From: an uncultured Streptococcus sp.
Lineage (GTDB): Bacteria > Bacillota > Bacilli > Lactobacillales > Streptococcaceae
Assembly: GCA_900755085.1 (NCBI GenBank)
Contig: CAAEFF010000074.1
Span: 1-54,868 of the forward strand
Length of the DNA: 54,868 nucleotides
Reading direction: 5' to 3'
Under the pieces are notes generated by a model. That model was not told where the DNA came from. It saw nothing but the letters and a program-made list of their open reading frames with translations, and did no database searches. Shown here piece by piece: positions 41,452 to 49,166 of the stretch (positions within the stretch are counted from its first letter, which is position 1; each line of letters begins with the position of its first letter). The position numbers and the translations under genes are program-made.

Positions 41452-42297
41452 ATGAGTGTACAACAATCTATTGTAAACGGCTTTATTAGTCGTCGTGGGC
41501 TGATTACCTATTCAATGCTGGGAAGCCGTAACGGTTCAGACGGCACGGGTGACTGTTCCGGTATCATGTCGCAAGTCTTAAAGGAAGCCGGTATTCCGAT
41601 TCAAGGTTTACCGTCTACGGTTACACTTGGCCAGCAACTAGCAAACAATGGCTTTTATCGTGTGAGCCGTAACCAACCATGGGACGCTCAATCAGCCGAT
41701 ATTGTCTTGATGAGCTGGGGTGCTGATATGTCAACGTCTGGTGGTGCTGGTGGACACGTCGGAGTGATGATCGATGATACATACTTCATCTCTTGCGACT
41801 ATTCGACACAAGGTGCAACTGGGCAAGCTATTAACACTTACCCTTGGAACGACTACTACGGTTGGAATAAACCGGCTTATATCGAGGTTTGGCGATACGC
41901 TGACACAGCACCTCAAACCAACAACCAAGCAAGCACAGCCGTACAACCAAAAGACAAGGCCTTTTACCAAGCGAATGAGGTCAAATACGTCAATGGTATG
42001 TGGCAAATCAAATGTGACTATCTCGCACCAGTCGGCTTTGACTGGACAGAAAACGGGATCCCCGTGTCCATGGTGAATTGGGTCGATAAGGACGGCAACA
42101 ACTTGCCAGACGGTGCAGATCAAGACTTTAAAGCTGGTATGTACTTTAGCTTCGAACTCGATGAAGTCAATATCGCAGACACTGGCAAGGGTGGCTACTA
42201 TGGTGGCTATTACTGGCGCTTGTTTGAGTTCGGGCAATTCGGCCCTATCTGGCTGTCATGCTGGGACAAGGACGATCTAGTAAACTATTATGAGTAA
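41452..42297 (+). CDS. Endolysin (NlpC/P60-type amidase, Amidase_5)
   Basis: 281 residues. The catalytic domain (1-150) has Cys in GTGDCSGIMS and His in GGAGGHVGVM, the Cys-His pair of Amidase_5/NlpC-P60 peptidoglycan hydrolases. After a QN/T-rich linker (about 155-165) is a C-terminal wall-binding domain of about 110 residues with many Trp and Tyr (YVNGMWQIKCDYLAPVGFDW). It is not a choline-binding repeat, so this lysin probably recognises a polymer other than teichoic-acid choline. It has no signal peptide, so it needs the holins. Confidence 0.9.
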   Translation: MSVQQSIVNGFISRRGLITYSMLGSRNGSDGTGDCSGIMSQVLKEAGIPIQGLPSTVTLGQQLANNGFYRVSRNQPWDAQSADIVLMSWGADMSTSGGAGGHVGVMIDDTYFISCDYSTQGATGQAINTYPWNDYYGWNKPAYIEVWRYADTAPQTNNQASTAVQPKDKAFYQANEVKYVNGMWQIKCDYLAPVGFDWTENGIPVSMVNWVDKDGNNLPDGADQDFKAGMYFSFELDEVNIADTGKGGYYGGYYWRLFEFGQFGPIWLSCWDKDDLVNYYE

Positions 42298-42311
42298 AGA
42301 GGGGTGATTGA

Positions 42312-42776
42312 ATGAATCGCTCAAACTGTACCAATTTAAAGCAGTTTGAGGGCGGCCGGGTCGTTAAACAAGGCGACTCGGCTTCCCTTTTTGGTTTTGC
42401 ATTATACGATGAGAGATGGACTCCGATCGATCTTGAGGGGCAGGAAGCTACAGTCCACTTTACCAGTAAAAAGGGCAAAGCGTCCTTTTCGACAACCGTC
42501 CAAGGGTCAAAGGTATTGTTTAAGATTCCCAAAGTTCTTCCAGTCGAGAGCTATCTCGTTGAGGTGGGGGCTGGTGGATATGTATTCCCGAGTGACCAGA
42601 GCGTCCGAGTTGACGTGGTTCAATCGGCGGACGAATACACAAGCGAGCAAGTTTTGGACCTTGTAAAAAATGATGTTAAAACTGAAATTGACAAGTATAT
42701 CGCGGAACATCCAAACGGATCACAAACGGAAGAGTTGCCAGACCTAACAGTACTATACAATCTAGCTAAAATTTAA
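42312..42776 (+). CDS. BppU-N/DUF2479-like baseplate protein
   Basis: 154 residues. Residues about 12-110 (VVKQGDSASLFGFALYDERW, PIDLEGQEATVHFTSKKGKA, SVRVDVVQS) match the N-terminal baseplate-anchoring domain of BppU/DUF2479 proteins. The end is a short coiled coil and DLTVLYNLAKI. Such proteins hang receptor-binding proteins on the Dit/Tal hub. The location after the endolysin is unusual. Confidence 0.7.
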   Translation: MNRSNCTNLKQFEGGRVVKQGDSASLFGFALYDERWTPIDLEGQEATVHFTSKKGKASFSTTVQGSKVLFKIPKVLPVESYLVEVGAGGYVFPSDQSVRVDVVQSADEYTSEQVLDLVKNDVKTEIDKYIAEHPNGSQTEELPDLTVLYNLAKI

Positions 42777-42787
42777 AGGAGAAAAAT

Positions 42788-43129
42788 ATGACTTTAAACA
42801 CAGAAAATTTAACATCTTTAGTCCGTGCCATAGGTACTGATGTAAAAAAAATCAACACCACGCTTGCTACCAAGGCAGATAAGTCTGAAATTGGCCAAGG
42901 CGGCATCACGCAGCAACAACTGGACACGGCTATTCAAGGGGTCAAAACGGCAATCCTTGGCGAGGGTGTACCAGAAAATTTGGACACGCTCAAAGAAATC
43001 GCTGAAAAGATCAGCGCTGGCGGAAGTTCAGACAGTGCGATTGTCGCCAAACTGACTGAGCTTGGTCAGAAATTCACTGATCTTGAAAACCTCGATCTTG
43101 TAGCAGAATATACGACAGCGAAAGCGTGA
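42788..43129 (+). CDS. Small fibre-like coiled-coil protein
   Basis: 113 residues. LVRAIGTDVKKINTTLATKA at the start and a long coiled coil (VPENLDTLKEIAEKI, VAKLTELGQKFTDLENL) resemble trimeric tail-fibre shafts. It shares the opening RAIG-D-K-L ... KAD motif with the next protein. AAAGGAG precedes the ATG. Confidence 0.6.
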   Translation: MTLNTENLTSLVRAIGTDVKKINTTLATKADKSEIGQGGITQQQLDTAIQGVKTAILGEGVPENLDTLKEIAEKISAGGSSDSAIVAKLTELGQKFTDLENLDLVAEYTTAKA

Positions 43130-43133
43130 GCGT

Positions 43134-43889
43134 ATGAATAATATTTTAAATGTTATTCGTGCGATTGGTCGGGATATCAAAGACTTACGTACCAACACTC
43201 TAAAAGCCGATAAGACTTATCAATTATTTCCGACGTATGAAGCGCTACAATCTCAAATGACTACTAACATTCGAGATAAGCACGTAGAGCTTGGCTTGGA
43301 CAAGTTAATTGATGATAAATTAAAAAACGGTGGCGATCCATTCGTCACACAATCAAAATTACCAACGATTGACACAAGCCGACTTGTCAGTGTTAACGAT
43401 TTCGAACAATACAAACGACAAATTTCTGACAGCATTTCAAGCCGGAATAGCAAGAGACACGCTCCAACCGCTTACACCTTAGATCAAAGCACTCGTCCTT
43501 GGACAATCTGGTTCGACAATGGTTGTGGTCTGCAATTACCAGATTATGCGACAACCGAGACAATTTACGGTGTAGGTTATTCACCGAATATCAACAGCAC
43601 GTCATGGAATGGGTTCCCTATTGTCGGGAATATCATCTCAGCAAGCAGGCGGACACTAACGATCAAGGAATTGAAAAAGAATTGTGACGCAGCATACTGG
43701 GCCGATAACACTAAAGTTATCAACCCTTTAAATAAAATTGAAGGCCTTGATTTCAAAAAAGCACGCTTGCAAAATCGATCTGGTTTTGCTGGCGCCCGTG
43801 AGGCGAACGTGGTTCGTGTCATGTTCCAGCTTGGAGTGTGGTCACTTGAAGAAGTAAAAGCCCTCGGAGTGGTCGAGACGGCTTTATAA
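43134..43889 (+). CDS. Putative receptor-binding/tail-fibre protein
   Basis: 251 residues. The N-terminus (VIRAIGRDIKDLRTNTLKAD) parallels that of the preceding protein; residues about 35-115 are coiled coil, and residues 120-250 form a compact Trp/Asn-rich domain (TRPWTIWFDNGCGLQLPDYA). That layout, coiled shaft then globular tip, is typical of receptor-binding proteins. It is the last prophage gene and is followed by a strong terminator. Function is inferred. Confidence 0.55.
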   Translation: MNNILNVIRAIGRDIKDLRTNTLKADKTYQLFPTYEALQSQMTTNIRDKHVELGLDKLIDDKLKNGGDPFVTQSKLPTIDTSRLVSVNDFEQYKRQISDSISSRNSKRHAPTAYTLDQSTRPWTIWFDNGCGLQLPDYATTETIYGVGYSPNINSTSWNGFPIVGNIISASRRTLTIKELKKNCDAAYWADNTKVINPLNKIEGLDFKKARLQNRSGFAGAREANVVRVMFQLGVWSLEEVKALGVVETAL

Positions 43890-43899
43890 TTGTTTTTAG

Positions 43900-43925
43900 C
43901 GGTAGCGTAATGCTACCGTTTTTTT
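43900..43925 (+). terminator. Terminator at the end of the late operon
   Basis: CGGTAGC (43900-43906) and GCTACCG (43912-43918) form a perfect 7-bp stem with a 5-nt loop, followed by TTTTTTT. Confidence 0.92.
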
Positions 43926-44000
43926 ATTTGTTTGAAAGTATTGTCTATTTTGGAACAACAAAAAAAGCCCTTGGGCTCATTCTCTCAATTATGCGGGCAA

Positions 44001-44021
44001 TGAATACGATTTTGAATACGA
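44001..44021 (+). repeat. Right arm-type repeat
   Basis: TGAATACGA, two bases, TTGAATACGA: the same pair and orientation as 2970-2990, differing only at the two spacer bases. It lies 101 bases inside the right core repeat. Confidence 0.55.
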
Positions 44022-44122
44022 CTTTTTTAAATCAATGACAATTAACTGAAATCATTTCGGATCAATAGTGGCTATTCCTCAACATTTCAGCTATTGACAA
44101 AAATTGATAGAAGTCATTTTTA

Positions 44123-44135
44123 ATTTGTGTTACAA
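44123..44135. other. attR core (right prophage boundary)
   Basis: ATTTGTGTTACAA, identical to 2899-2911. Its last five bases are the start of a -10 element TACAAT (44131-44136), preceded by TGT, giving an extended -10 for the downstream ABC transporter genes. Confidence 0.6.
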
Positions 44136-44164
44136 TAAAACTACTATTATCGAAGGGAGACACT

Positions 44165-45031
44165 ATGATTAATTCAATTGTTTCACAAGGCTTGATCTGG
44201 GCCATTCTTGGTTTGGGGATTTTTATGACCTTCCGAATTCTAGATTTTCCAGATATGACGACAGAAGGTTCCTTCCCGCTGGGAGGAGCGGTGGCGGTGA
44301 CCTTGATTACCAAGGGGGTCAATCCCTTGGTGGCAACCTTAGCTGCCATTGGAGCAGGGTGTCTAGCGGGGCTCGCGACAGGACTTCTCTATACAAAAGG
44401 GAAAATCCCCACACTTTTATCGGGGATCCTCGTGATGACATCGTGTAACTCGGTCATTCTCTTTGTCATGCAACGGGCCAATCTGGGGCTTTTGGGTTAT
44501 AAAAAAATTCAGGAATTTCTTCCCTTTGCTGGAGGATTCAATGAAATTTTAATTGGCTTGATTTTTGTAGGCCTCGTGATTCTCGGTCTGATTTTCTTCT
44601 TGGATACGCGTTTAGGTCAAGCTTATATCGCGACGGGAGATAATCCTGATATGGCCAAAAGTTTTGGGATCAACACCGACCGAATGGAACTGATGGGTTT
44701 GGTGATTTCTAATGGGATTATTGCTCTTTCTGGTGCGCTGATGGCCCAGCAAGAAGGCTATGCGGATGCCTCACGTGGGATCGGGGTCATCGTTATTGGA
44801 CTTGCTAGCCTCATTATTGGAGAGGTCCTCTTTTCAAATGTCACCTTGACAGAGCGCCTGCTCAGTATTGCAATTGGTTCGATCGCCTACCAATTTTTGA
44901 TCTGGGCTGTGATCGCCCTTGGCATCAATACCAGCTACATTCGAATCTTCAGTGCCTTGATCCTGGCTATCTGCCTGATGATTCCAACCTTTAAAGGAAA
45001 AATCATGAAAGGAGCGAAACTCAGTAAATGA
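44165..45031 (+). CDS. ABC transporter permease (COG4120-like)
   Basis: 288 residues with about nine hydrophobic segments and no signal peptide, of the BPD_transp_2 type (LGIFMTFRILDFPDMTTEGS at the start is characteristic). In pneumococcus and others the homologue is the membrane part of a TrpX-like amino-acid or small-molecule importer. The usual substrate-binding gene is not present beside it in this window. Its upstream region is now the prophage end, so its natural promoter may have been changed. The ATP-binding gene overlaps by four bases. Confidence 0.88.
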   Translation: MINSIVSQGLIWAILGLGIFMTFRILDFPDMTTEGSFPLGGAVAVTLITKGVNPLVATLAAIGAGCLAGLATGLLYTKGKIPTLLSGILVMTSCNSVILFVMQRANLGLLGYKKIQEFLPFAGGFNEILIGLIFVGLVILGLIFFLDTRLGQAYIATGDNPDMAKSFGINTDRMELMGLVISNGIIALSGALMAQQEGYADASRGIGVIVIGLASLIIGEVLFSNVTLTERLLSIAIGSIAYQFLIWAVIALGINTSYIRIFSALILAICLMIPTFKGKIMKGAKLSK

Positions 45032-45792
45032 CAGCGATTGTAGAATTAAAAAATGTAACCAAAGCTGTGAGCAATGGGATGAATGAAGAAAAAGTCATTC
45101 TGGATGATGTCTCCTTGGAAATTCGAGAGCATGATTTTATCACGATTTTGGGGGGCAATGGAGCTGGAAAATCAACCCTTTTTAATACGATTGCAGGGAC
45201 CCTTCCGGTGAGCAGTGGGAAGATTTATATTTTGGGGGAAGATGTGACCAATTACTCTCCTGAAAAGAGAGCTAAGTATCTATCACGGGTCTTTCAAGAT
45301 CCAAAAATGGGAACAGCACCCCGCATGACGGTTGCAGAAAACCTCTTGGTTGCCAAGTTCCGTGGAGAAAAACGAGGCTTGATTCCGCGTCACTTAAACA
45401 GTTATAAAGAGGAATTTCAGACAGTTTTATCCAAGATCGGCAATGGTTTAGAAAAGCACATCGACACAGCGGTTGAATTTCTTTCAGGGGGACAACGCCA
45501 GGCGTTGAGTCTGTTGATGGCTACTTTGAAACGTCCAGAACTCTTGTTGCTAGACGAACACACAGCCGCCTTGGATCCAAAAACCAGTCAGGCCCTCATG
45601 ACTTTGACGGATGAGTTTGTGAAACAAGACGCCCTCACAGCTCTTATGATCACCCACCATATGGAAGATGCTTTGAAATACGGCAATCGCTTGATTGTCA
45701 TGAAAGACGGGCACATTGTCCAAGACCTCAACCAAGAAGAAAAAGCTCAAATGAATATAGCAGACTACTATCAATTGTTTGAGAAAGAATAA
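45028..45792 (+). CDS. ABC transporter ATP-binding protein
   Basis: 254 residues: Walker A GGNGAGKST, Q-loop VFQDPKMG, signature LSGGQRQA, Walker B LLLLDEHTAALDP and the H-loop MITHHMED are all intact. The variant DEHTA instead of DEPTA is typical of this COG1101 group. It powers the permease encoded before it. Its stop codon is the first part of a 38-bp repeat. Confidence 0.92.
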   Translation: MTAIVELKNVTKAVSNGMNEEKVILDDVSLEIREHDFITILGGNGAGKSTLFNTIAGTLPVSSGKIYILGEDVTNYSPEKRAKYLSRVFQDPKMGTAPRMTVAENLLVAKFRGEKRGLIPRHLNSYKEEFQTVLSKIGNGLEKHIDTAVEFLSGGQRQALSLLMATLKRPELLLLDEHTAALDPKTSQALMTLTDEFVKQDALTALMITHHMEDALKYGNRLIVMKDGHIVQDLNQEEKAQMNIADYYQLFEKE

Positions 45793-45827
45793 GATACAAA
45801 GGGCGTAAAATGCAAAGTGAAAATAGG
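45790..45827 (+). repeat. 38-bp direct repeat, copy 1
   Basis: Begins TAAGATACAAAGGGCG and includes the stop codon of the ATPase gene; an exact second copy starts at 45993. A shorter piece, TAAGATACAAAG, also follows the esterase gene at 49947. Confidence 0.85.
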
Positions 45828-45992
45828 AAATTCTTGCAGTGAGCGATGCTCACAAGAGAATTTATCTTTTTCACACAGCATTTAGGGCGTGTTCAATTCG
45901 TGTAACGGCAAGTACTATGGTACCTTGCCTACACGACTCACTAACTCCTCAGGTGGATGGTATCGATCCACCTTCGTCCTGTCGCATTCTGC
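45828..45992. repeat. Structured insert between two 38-bp repeats
   Basis: 165 bases holding three hairpins: GTGAGC/GCTCAC (45839-45853), a long one of TCGTGTA-ac-GGCAAG with CTTGCC-TACACGA (45898-45936), and AGGTGGAT/ATCCACCT (45951-45973). No believable gene. With one 38-bp copy it makes a 203-bp unit inserted between the ATPase stop codon and its terminator, like a miniature mobile or recombination-derived element. Confidence 0.55.
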
Positions 45993-46030
45993 TAAGATAC
46001 AAAGGGCGTAAAATGCAAAGTGAAAATAGG
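45993..46030 (+). repeat. 38-bp direct repeat, copy 2
   Basis: Exact copy of 45790-45827, 203 bases downstream, directly followed by the terminator hairpin. Confidence 0.85.
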
Positions 46031-46034
46031 GAGT

Positions 46035-46090
46035 AGGACAGAAGCGACATGATTTATGAACGCTTCATTGTCCTGCCACCTTTTTATTTT
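46035..46090 (+). terminator. Terminator of the ABC transporter operon
   Basis: AGGACA-GAAGCG (46035-46046) pairs with CGCTTC-at-TGTCCT (46061-46074), then a TTTTTATTTT run ends at 46090. Confidence 0.75.
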
Positions 46091-46219
46091 CTAAAAAACA
46101 AATGATAGCTTATAAATATACTATATGGATTGAACGGGGTGCTTTATAAAAGGGGAATTCTTATAAACAGTGCTTTAATAAACCGTATAAAAATAGAAAC
46201 TAGTTTCAGCTGAAATCGC

Positions 46220-46248
46220 TTGCTAAAGAGAAGAAGGAGACGTATAAT
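46220..46248 (+). promoter_or_regulatory. Promoter for the leader of the gene at 46690
   Basis: TTGCTA (46220-46225), 17 bases, TATAAT (46243-46248). A perfect 12-bp palindrome TTTCAGCTGAAA (46204-46215) lies directly upstream and may be an operator. The leader to the next gene would be about 430 nt. Confidence 0.55.
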
Positions 46249-46281
46249 ATAAATAGAAGGATAAAGAAGGGGCTGGTCACC

Positions 46282-46410
46282 ATGACTGATCAAGATTATT
46301 AGTGGTTACTTCGTTTTAGGTCTGTTTTTCTGACATTTGTTGATGCTCTTTTCTATAAGAGTCGTTGGGCTGTGTATCGAATCGATTGGACAGTCGGGCA
46401 AGCCTGCTAA
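46282..46410 (+). pseudogene. TAG-interrupted small frame
   Basis: ATG 46282 with GAAGGGG before it starts MTDQDY, meets TAG at 46300, then stays open for 35 codons with a protein-like sequence (WLLRFRSVFLTFVDALFYKS) to TAA at 46408. It may be a disrupted peptide gene, or untranslated leader. Weak support. Confidence 0.3.
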
Positions 46411-46607
46411 GTTTGTCGGATCATATGAGAAAACGTGTAAATAGTTGGTAGAAGCTTTTGTGAAGGTTTTCAAACTTCAATGTGTCCAATCGAACATTCA
46501 TTGAAATGTAGGATTGCAAAGAAAACCTCTGGTATTTTCCAAAAATACTATTACATGAAATAAACGTCAAAAAACATTGTTGTATTAGCCGAAAGGTTAA
46601 TGGCACC

Positions 46608-46654
46608 ATGTTAGAAAAACAGACCTGGCCTCTAGTCCCGTAAGACTGGAGGCC
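46608..46654 (+). promoter_or_regulatory. Leader hairpin with a short upstream peptide frame
   Basis: GGCCTCTAGTC (46627-46637) pairs with GACTGGAGGCC (46644-46654), one G-T. The 5' arm overlaps an 11-codon frame (MLEKQTWPLVP, 46608-46643) whose stop codon lies in the loop. This geometry could allow translation-coupled control of the next gene, but there is no T tract for attenuation. Confidence 0.35.
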
Positions 46655-46689
46655 CTTCCTATTCGCAAACTCAAAAAGGAGGTGAGAGA

Positions 46690-47232
46690 ATGGGGTTGTC
46701 GTATGCACAAGACTACAGTTGTAGAGATCATTTTAGAAAGAGAGCTTTGGAGCGCTTTGGAGTGGATGATCAGCACCTGAAACGTTGGATCAATCAACAC
46801 CTGCCATCTCTCTCGCCTTATGAGAGTGATGTGCTCCAACCTGCTGATACAAAAACTTATGTATCGAGTGATGGTGTCATTTTTGTCTGTAATATCAAAA
46901 GCCGAGAATTTATCACTTGCTTTAAGGCGGTGAATTACCAGGAAAACAGCGAGGAAGACGAGGCTTATACAGATATTCATGAAAGCAATGTCTCTGACTT
47001 TAAAAAGGATCTCACCCATTTGCTCAATCGCTACCGACTCAAGGAAGCCAAGGAGCTGTTTGAAAATATTGAGGATGATTTAGATGACTTTTATCATCTC
47101 TCTCAAGCGGTGAAGACGGGTCAATTGAGTGAGCGCAATTTTAAGCGCCTTGAGGAATTGCTCAGTAAGTTTCATGTGATCAAGGCTGCGATGCGGATCA
47201 TTGAAAATAAGCGGGGAGATTATCATCTTTAG
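46690..47232 (+). CDS. Conserved-looking streptococcal protein of unknown function
   Basis: 180 residues with a GGAGGTGAGAGA ribosome binding site. The N-terminal 80 residues (YSCRDHFRKRALERFGVDDQ, later DTKTYVSSDGVIFVCNIKSR) look like a small alpha/beta domain of the RelE/PIN-adjacent kind found in some streptococcal proteins; the rest is helical and charged (LLNRYRLKEAKELFENIEDD). No firm family. It has a long leader and its own terminator, upstream of rnjB. Confidence 0.6.
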   Translation: MGLSYAQDYSCRDHFRKRALERFGVDDQHLKRWINQHLPSLSPYESDVLQPADTKTYVSSDGVIFVCNIKSREFITCFKAVNYQENSEEDEAYTDIHESNVSDFKKDLTHLLNRYRLKEAKELFENIEDDLDDFYHLSQAVKTGQLSERNFKRLEELLSKFHVIKAAMRIIENKRGDYHL

Positions 47233-47264
47233 AGGGTCTTTTCCCCCTAAAAATAGGCGCCTAG

Positions 47265-47300
47265 AAGCCCTTTCATCTGTTTCAGATGAGGGGGCTTTTT
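47265..47300 (+). terminator. Intrinsic terminator upstream of rnjB
   Basis: AAGCCC-ttt-CATCTG (47265-47279) pairs with CAGATG-agg-GGGCTT (47283-47297), then T residues to 47300. Confidence 0.85.
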
Positions 47301-47314
47301 GCTAGGGTGTGTTT

Positions 47315-47343
47315 TTGAAAAAAATAGAAAAAAATTGTATAAT
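47315..47343 (+). promoter_or_regulatory. Promoter of rnjB
   Basis: TTGAAA (47315-47320), exactly 17 bases, TATAAT (47338-47343). About 90 bases of leader follow before the start codon. Confidence 0.8.
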
Positions 47344-47437
47344 AGAATAGATATGCAAGAATTTGCAAAGCTGTAATTCGACTTGGGCAGCCAAGGACCG
47401 TAAGTATTAAAAAATCTATCAATCAAAGGAGAAAACA

Positions 47438-49096
47438 GTGAGTATTAAATTAGTCACTCTTGGTGGTGTTCGAGAAAATGGGAAAAATCTCTACATCGCT
47501 GAAGTAAACGATTCAATTTTTGTTCTGGATGCAGGACTGAAGTATCCAGAAAATGAACAACTTGGGGTGGACGTTGTCATCCCAAATATGGATTATCTTT
47601 TTGAAAACAAAGACCGTATTGCAGGCGTTTTCTTGACCCATGGGCATGCGGATGCCATTGGGGCCTTGCCTTATCTTTTGGCTGAAGCGAAAGTTCCTGT
47701 ATTTGGGACAGAGTTAACCATTGAATTGGCTAAGCTCTTTGTCAAAGGCAATGATAGTGTCAAGAAATTCAACGACTTCCATGTCATCGATCAGAATTCT
47801 GAGATTGATTTTGGTGATGCCGTCGTATCTTTCTTTCAAACGACCCACTCCATCCCTGAAAGTATCGGGATTGTTATCAACACCCCTGAGGGCAATATCG
47901 TCTATACCGGAGACTTTAAATTTGACCAAACTGCCAGCGAGTCTTATGCGACAGACTTTGCTCGCCTAGCTGAGATTGGGCGCGAAGGCGTGCTCGCTCT
48001 CTTGAGTGACTCGGCCAATGCAGATAGCAAGATTCAAGTTGCTAGTGAGCAAGAAGTGGGCGATGCCATCTTAGATACGATTGCAGACTGGGATGGTCGT
48101 GTGATCGTAGCAGCCGTTGCCAGCAACCTTTCTCGGATCCAGCAGGTCTTTGATGCAGCGGCTGAGACTGGCCGCCGGGTGGTCTTGACAGGGTTTGATG
48201 TGGAAAACATTGTCCGTACCGCCATCCGCTTGAACAAATTATCTCTTGCTAACGAAAAACTCTTGATCAAGCCAAAAGAAATGAGCCGTTTCGAGGATCA
48301 TGAATTGATCATTTTGGAAACAGGCCGGATGGGTGAGCCAATCAATGGCTTGCGCAAGATGTCTATTGGTCGTCACCGCTATGTGGAAATCAAAGATGGG
48401 GACTTGGTCTACATCGTCACAACGCCGTCTATTGCCAAAGAAGCCGTGGTGGCTCGTGTAGAAAACATGGTCTACCAAGCAGGTGGAGTTGTCAAATTGA
48501 TCACGTCCAGCTTGCGCGTATCTGGTCATGGAAACGCACGGGACTTGCAGTTGATGATCAACCTTCTTCGTCCTAAGTATCTGTTCCCAATCCAAGGGGA
48601 ATACCGCGAATTGGATGCCCATGCACGAGTGGCGATGGAAGTCGGTATCTTGCCTGAAAATATCTTTATTCCAAAGCGTGGTACAGTCATGGAGTATGAA
48701 AAGGGAGACTTCGTCCCTGCAGGGAGCATCTCAGCAGGAGATGTCATGATTGATGGGAATGCCATTGGTGATGTGGGCAATATCGTCCTTCGTGACCGCA
48801 AGGTCTTGTCAGAAGACGGAATCTTTATCGTGGCGATCACAGTGAATCGCAAAGAGAAGAAGATTATTTCCAAAGCGCGCGTGCACACCCGTGGTTTTGT
48901 CTATGTCAAGAAGAGTCGGGATATTCTTCGTGAAAGTTGCGAATTGGTCAACCAAAGCGTCGAAGATTATTTGACACAAGATAGCTTTGACTGGGGTGAG
49001 TTAAAAGGTTTGGTACGCGACAACTTGTCTAAGTTCTTATTTGAACAAACCAAACGTCGTCCAGCCATCCTACCAGTTGTGATGGAAGTGAAATAA
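47438..49096 (+). CDS. rnjB: Ribonuclease J2
   Basis: 552 residues, GTG start with AAAGGAG upstream. Metallo-beta-lactamase plus beta-CASP folds with the RNase J C-terminal domain (VHTRGFVYVKKSRDILRESC). The metal motif reads His68-Gly-His70-Ala-Asp72-Ala73, where active RNase J1 has HxHxDH; the last His is lost, as in RNase J2 subunits of Firmicutes that mainly support J1 in the J1/J2 complex for mRNA turnover and 5' end processing. Therefore J2 is the better call than J1. Confidence 0.88.
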   Translation: MSIKLVTLGGVRENGKNLYIAEVNDSIFVLDAGLKYPENEQLGVDVVIPNMDYLFENKDRIAGVFLTHGHADAIGALPYLLAEAKVPVFGTELTIELAKLFVKGNDSVKKFNDFHVIDQNSEIDFGDAVVSFFQTTHSIPESIGIVINTPEGNIVYTGDFKFDQTASESYATDFARLAEIGREGVLALLSDSANADSKIQVASEQEVGDAILDTIADWDGRVIVAAVASNLSRIQQVFDAAAETGRRVVLTGFDVENIVRTAIRLNKLSLANEKLLIKPKEMSRFEDHELIILETGRMGEPINGLRKMSIGRHRYVEIKDGDLVYIVTTPSIAKEAVVARVENMVYQAGGVVKLITSSLRVSGHGNARDLQLMINLLRPKYLFPIQGEYRELDAHARVAMEVGILPENIFIPKRGTVMEYEKGDFVPAGSISAGDVMIDGNAIGDVGNIVLRDRKVLSEDGIFIVAITVNRKEKKIISKARVHTRGFVYVKKSRDILRESCELVNQSVEDYLTQDSFDWGELKGLVRDNLSKFLFEQTKRRPAILPVVMEVK

Positions 49097-49109
49097 TAGT
49101 AGAAAACGA

Positions 49110-49144
49110 AACGCTTGGCGGCCAGAGGCTTGCCGAGTGTTTTT
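49110..49144 (+). terminator. Terminator after rnjB
   Basis: AACGCTTGGC (49110-49119) pairs with GCCGAGTGTT (49132-49141), two wobble pairs, followed by T. The ribosome binding site of the next gene lies just beyond. Confidence 0.7.
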
Positions 49145-49166
49145 AACAGTAGAAAGAGGAAAGCAA

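Noticed and set aside
43964..43985. Minus-strand terminator made by AGCCC and GGGCT
   Set aside because: The loop is too tight for the full stem and no minus-strand gene lies to the right that would need it.
45839..46036. 65-codon frame in the repeat-flanked insert
   Set aside because: It is built from hairpins and the 38-bp repeat, has no binding site, and looks like a common annotation artefact of streptococcal intergenic repeats.
46421..46708. 95-codon minus-strand frame
   Set aside because: Antisense to the leader hairpin and the next gene's binding site, with no ribosome binding site of its own or protein-like pattern.
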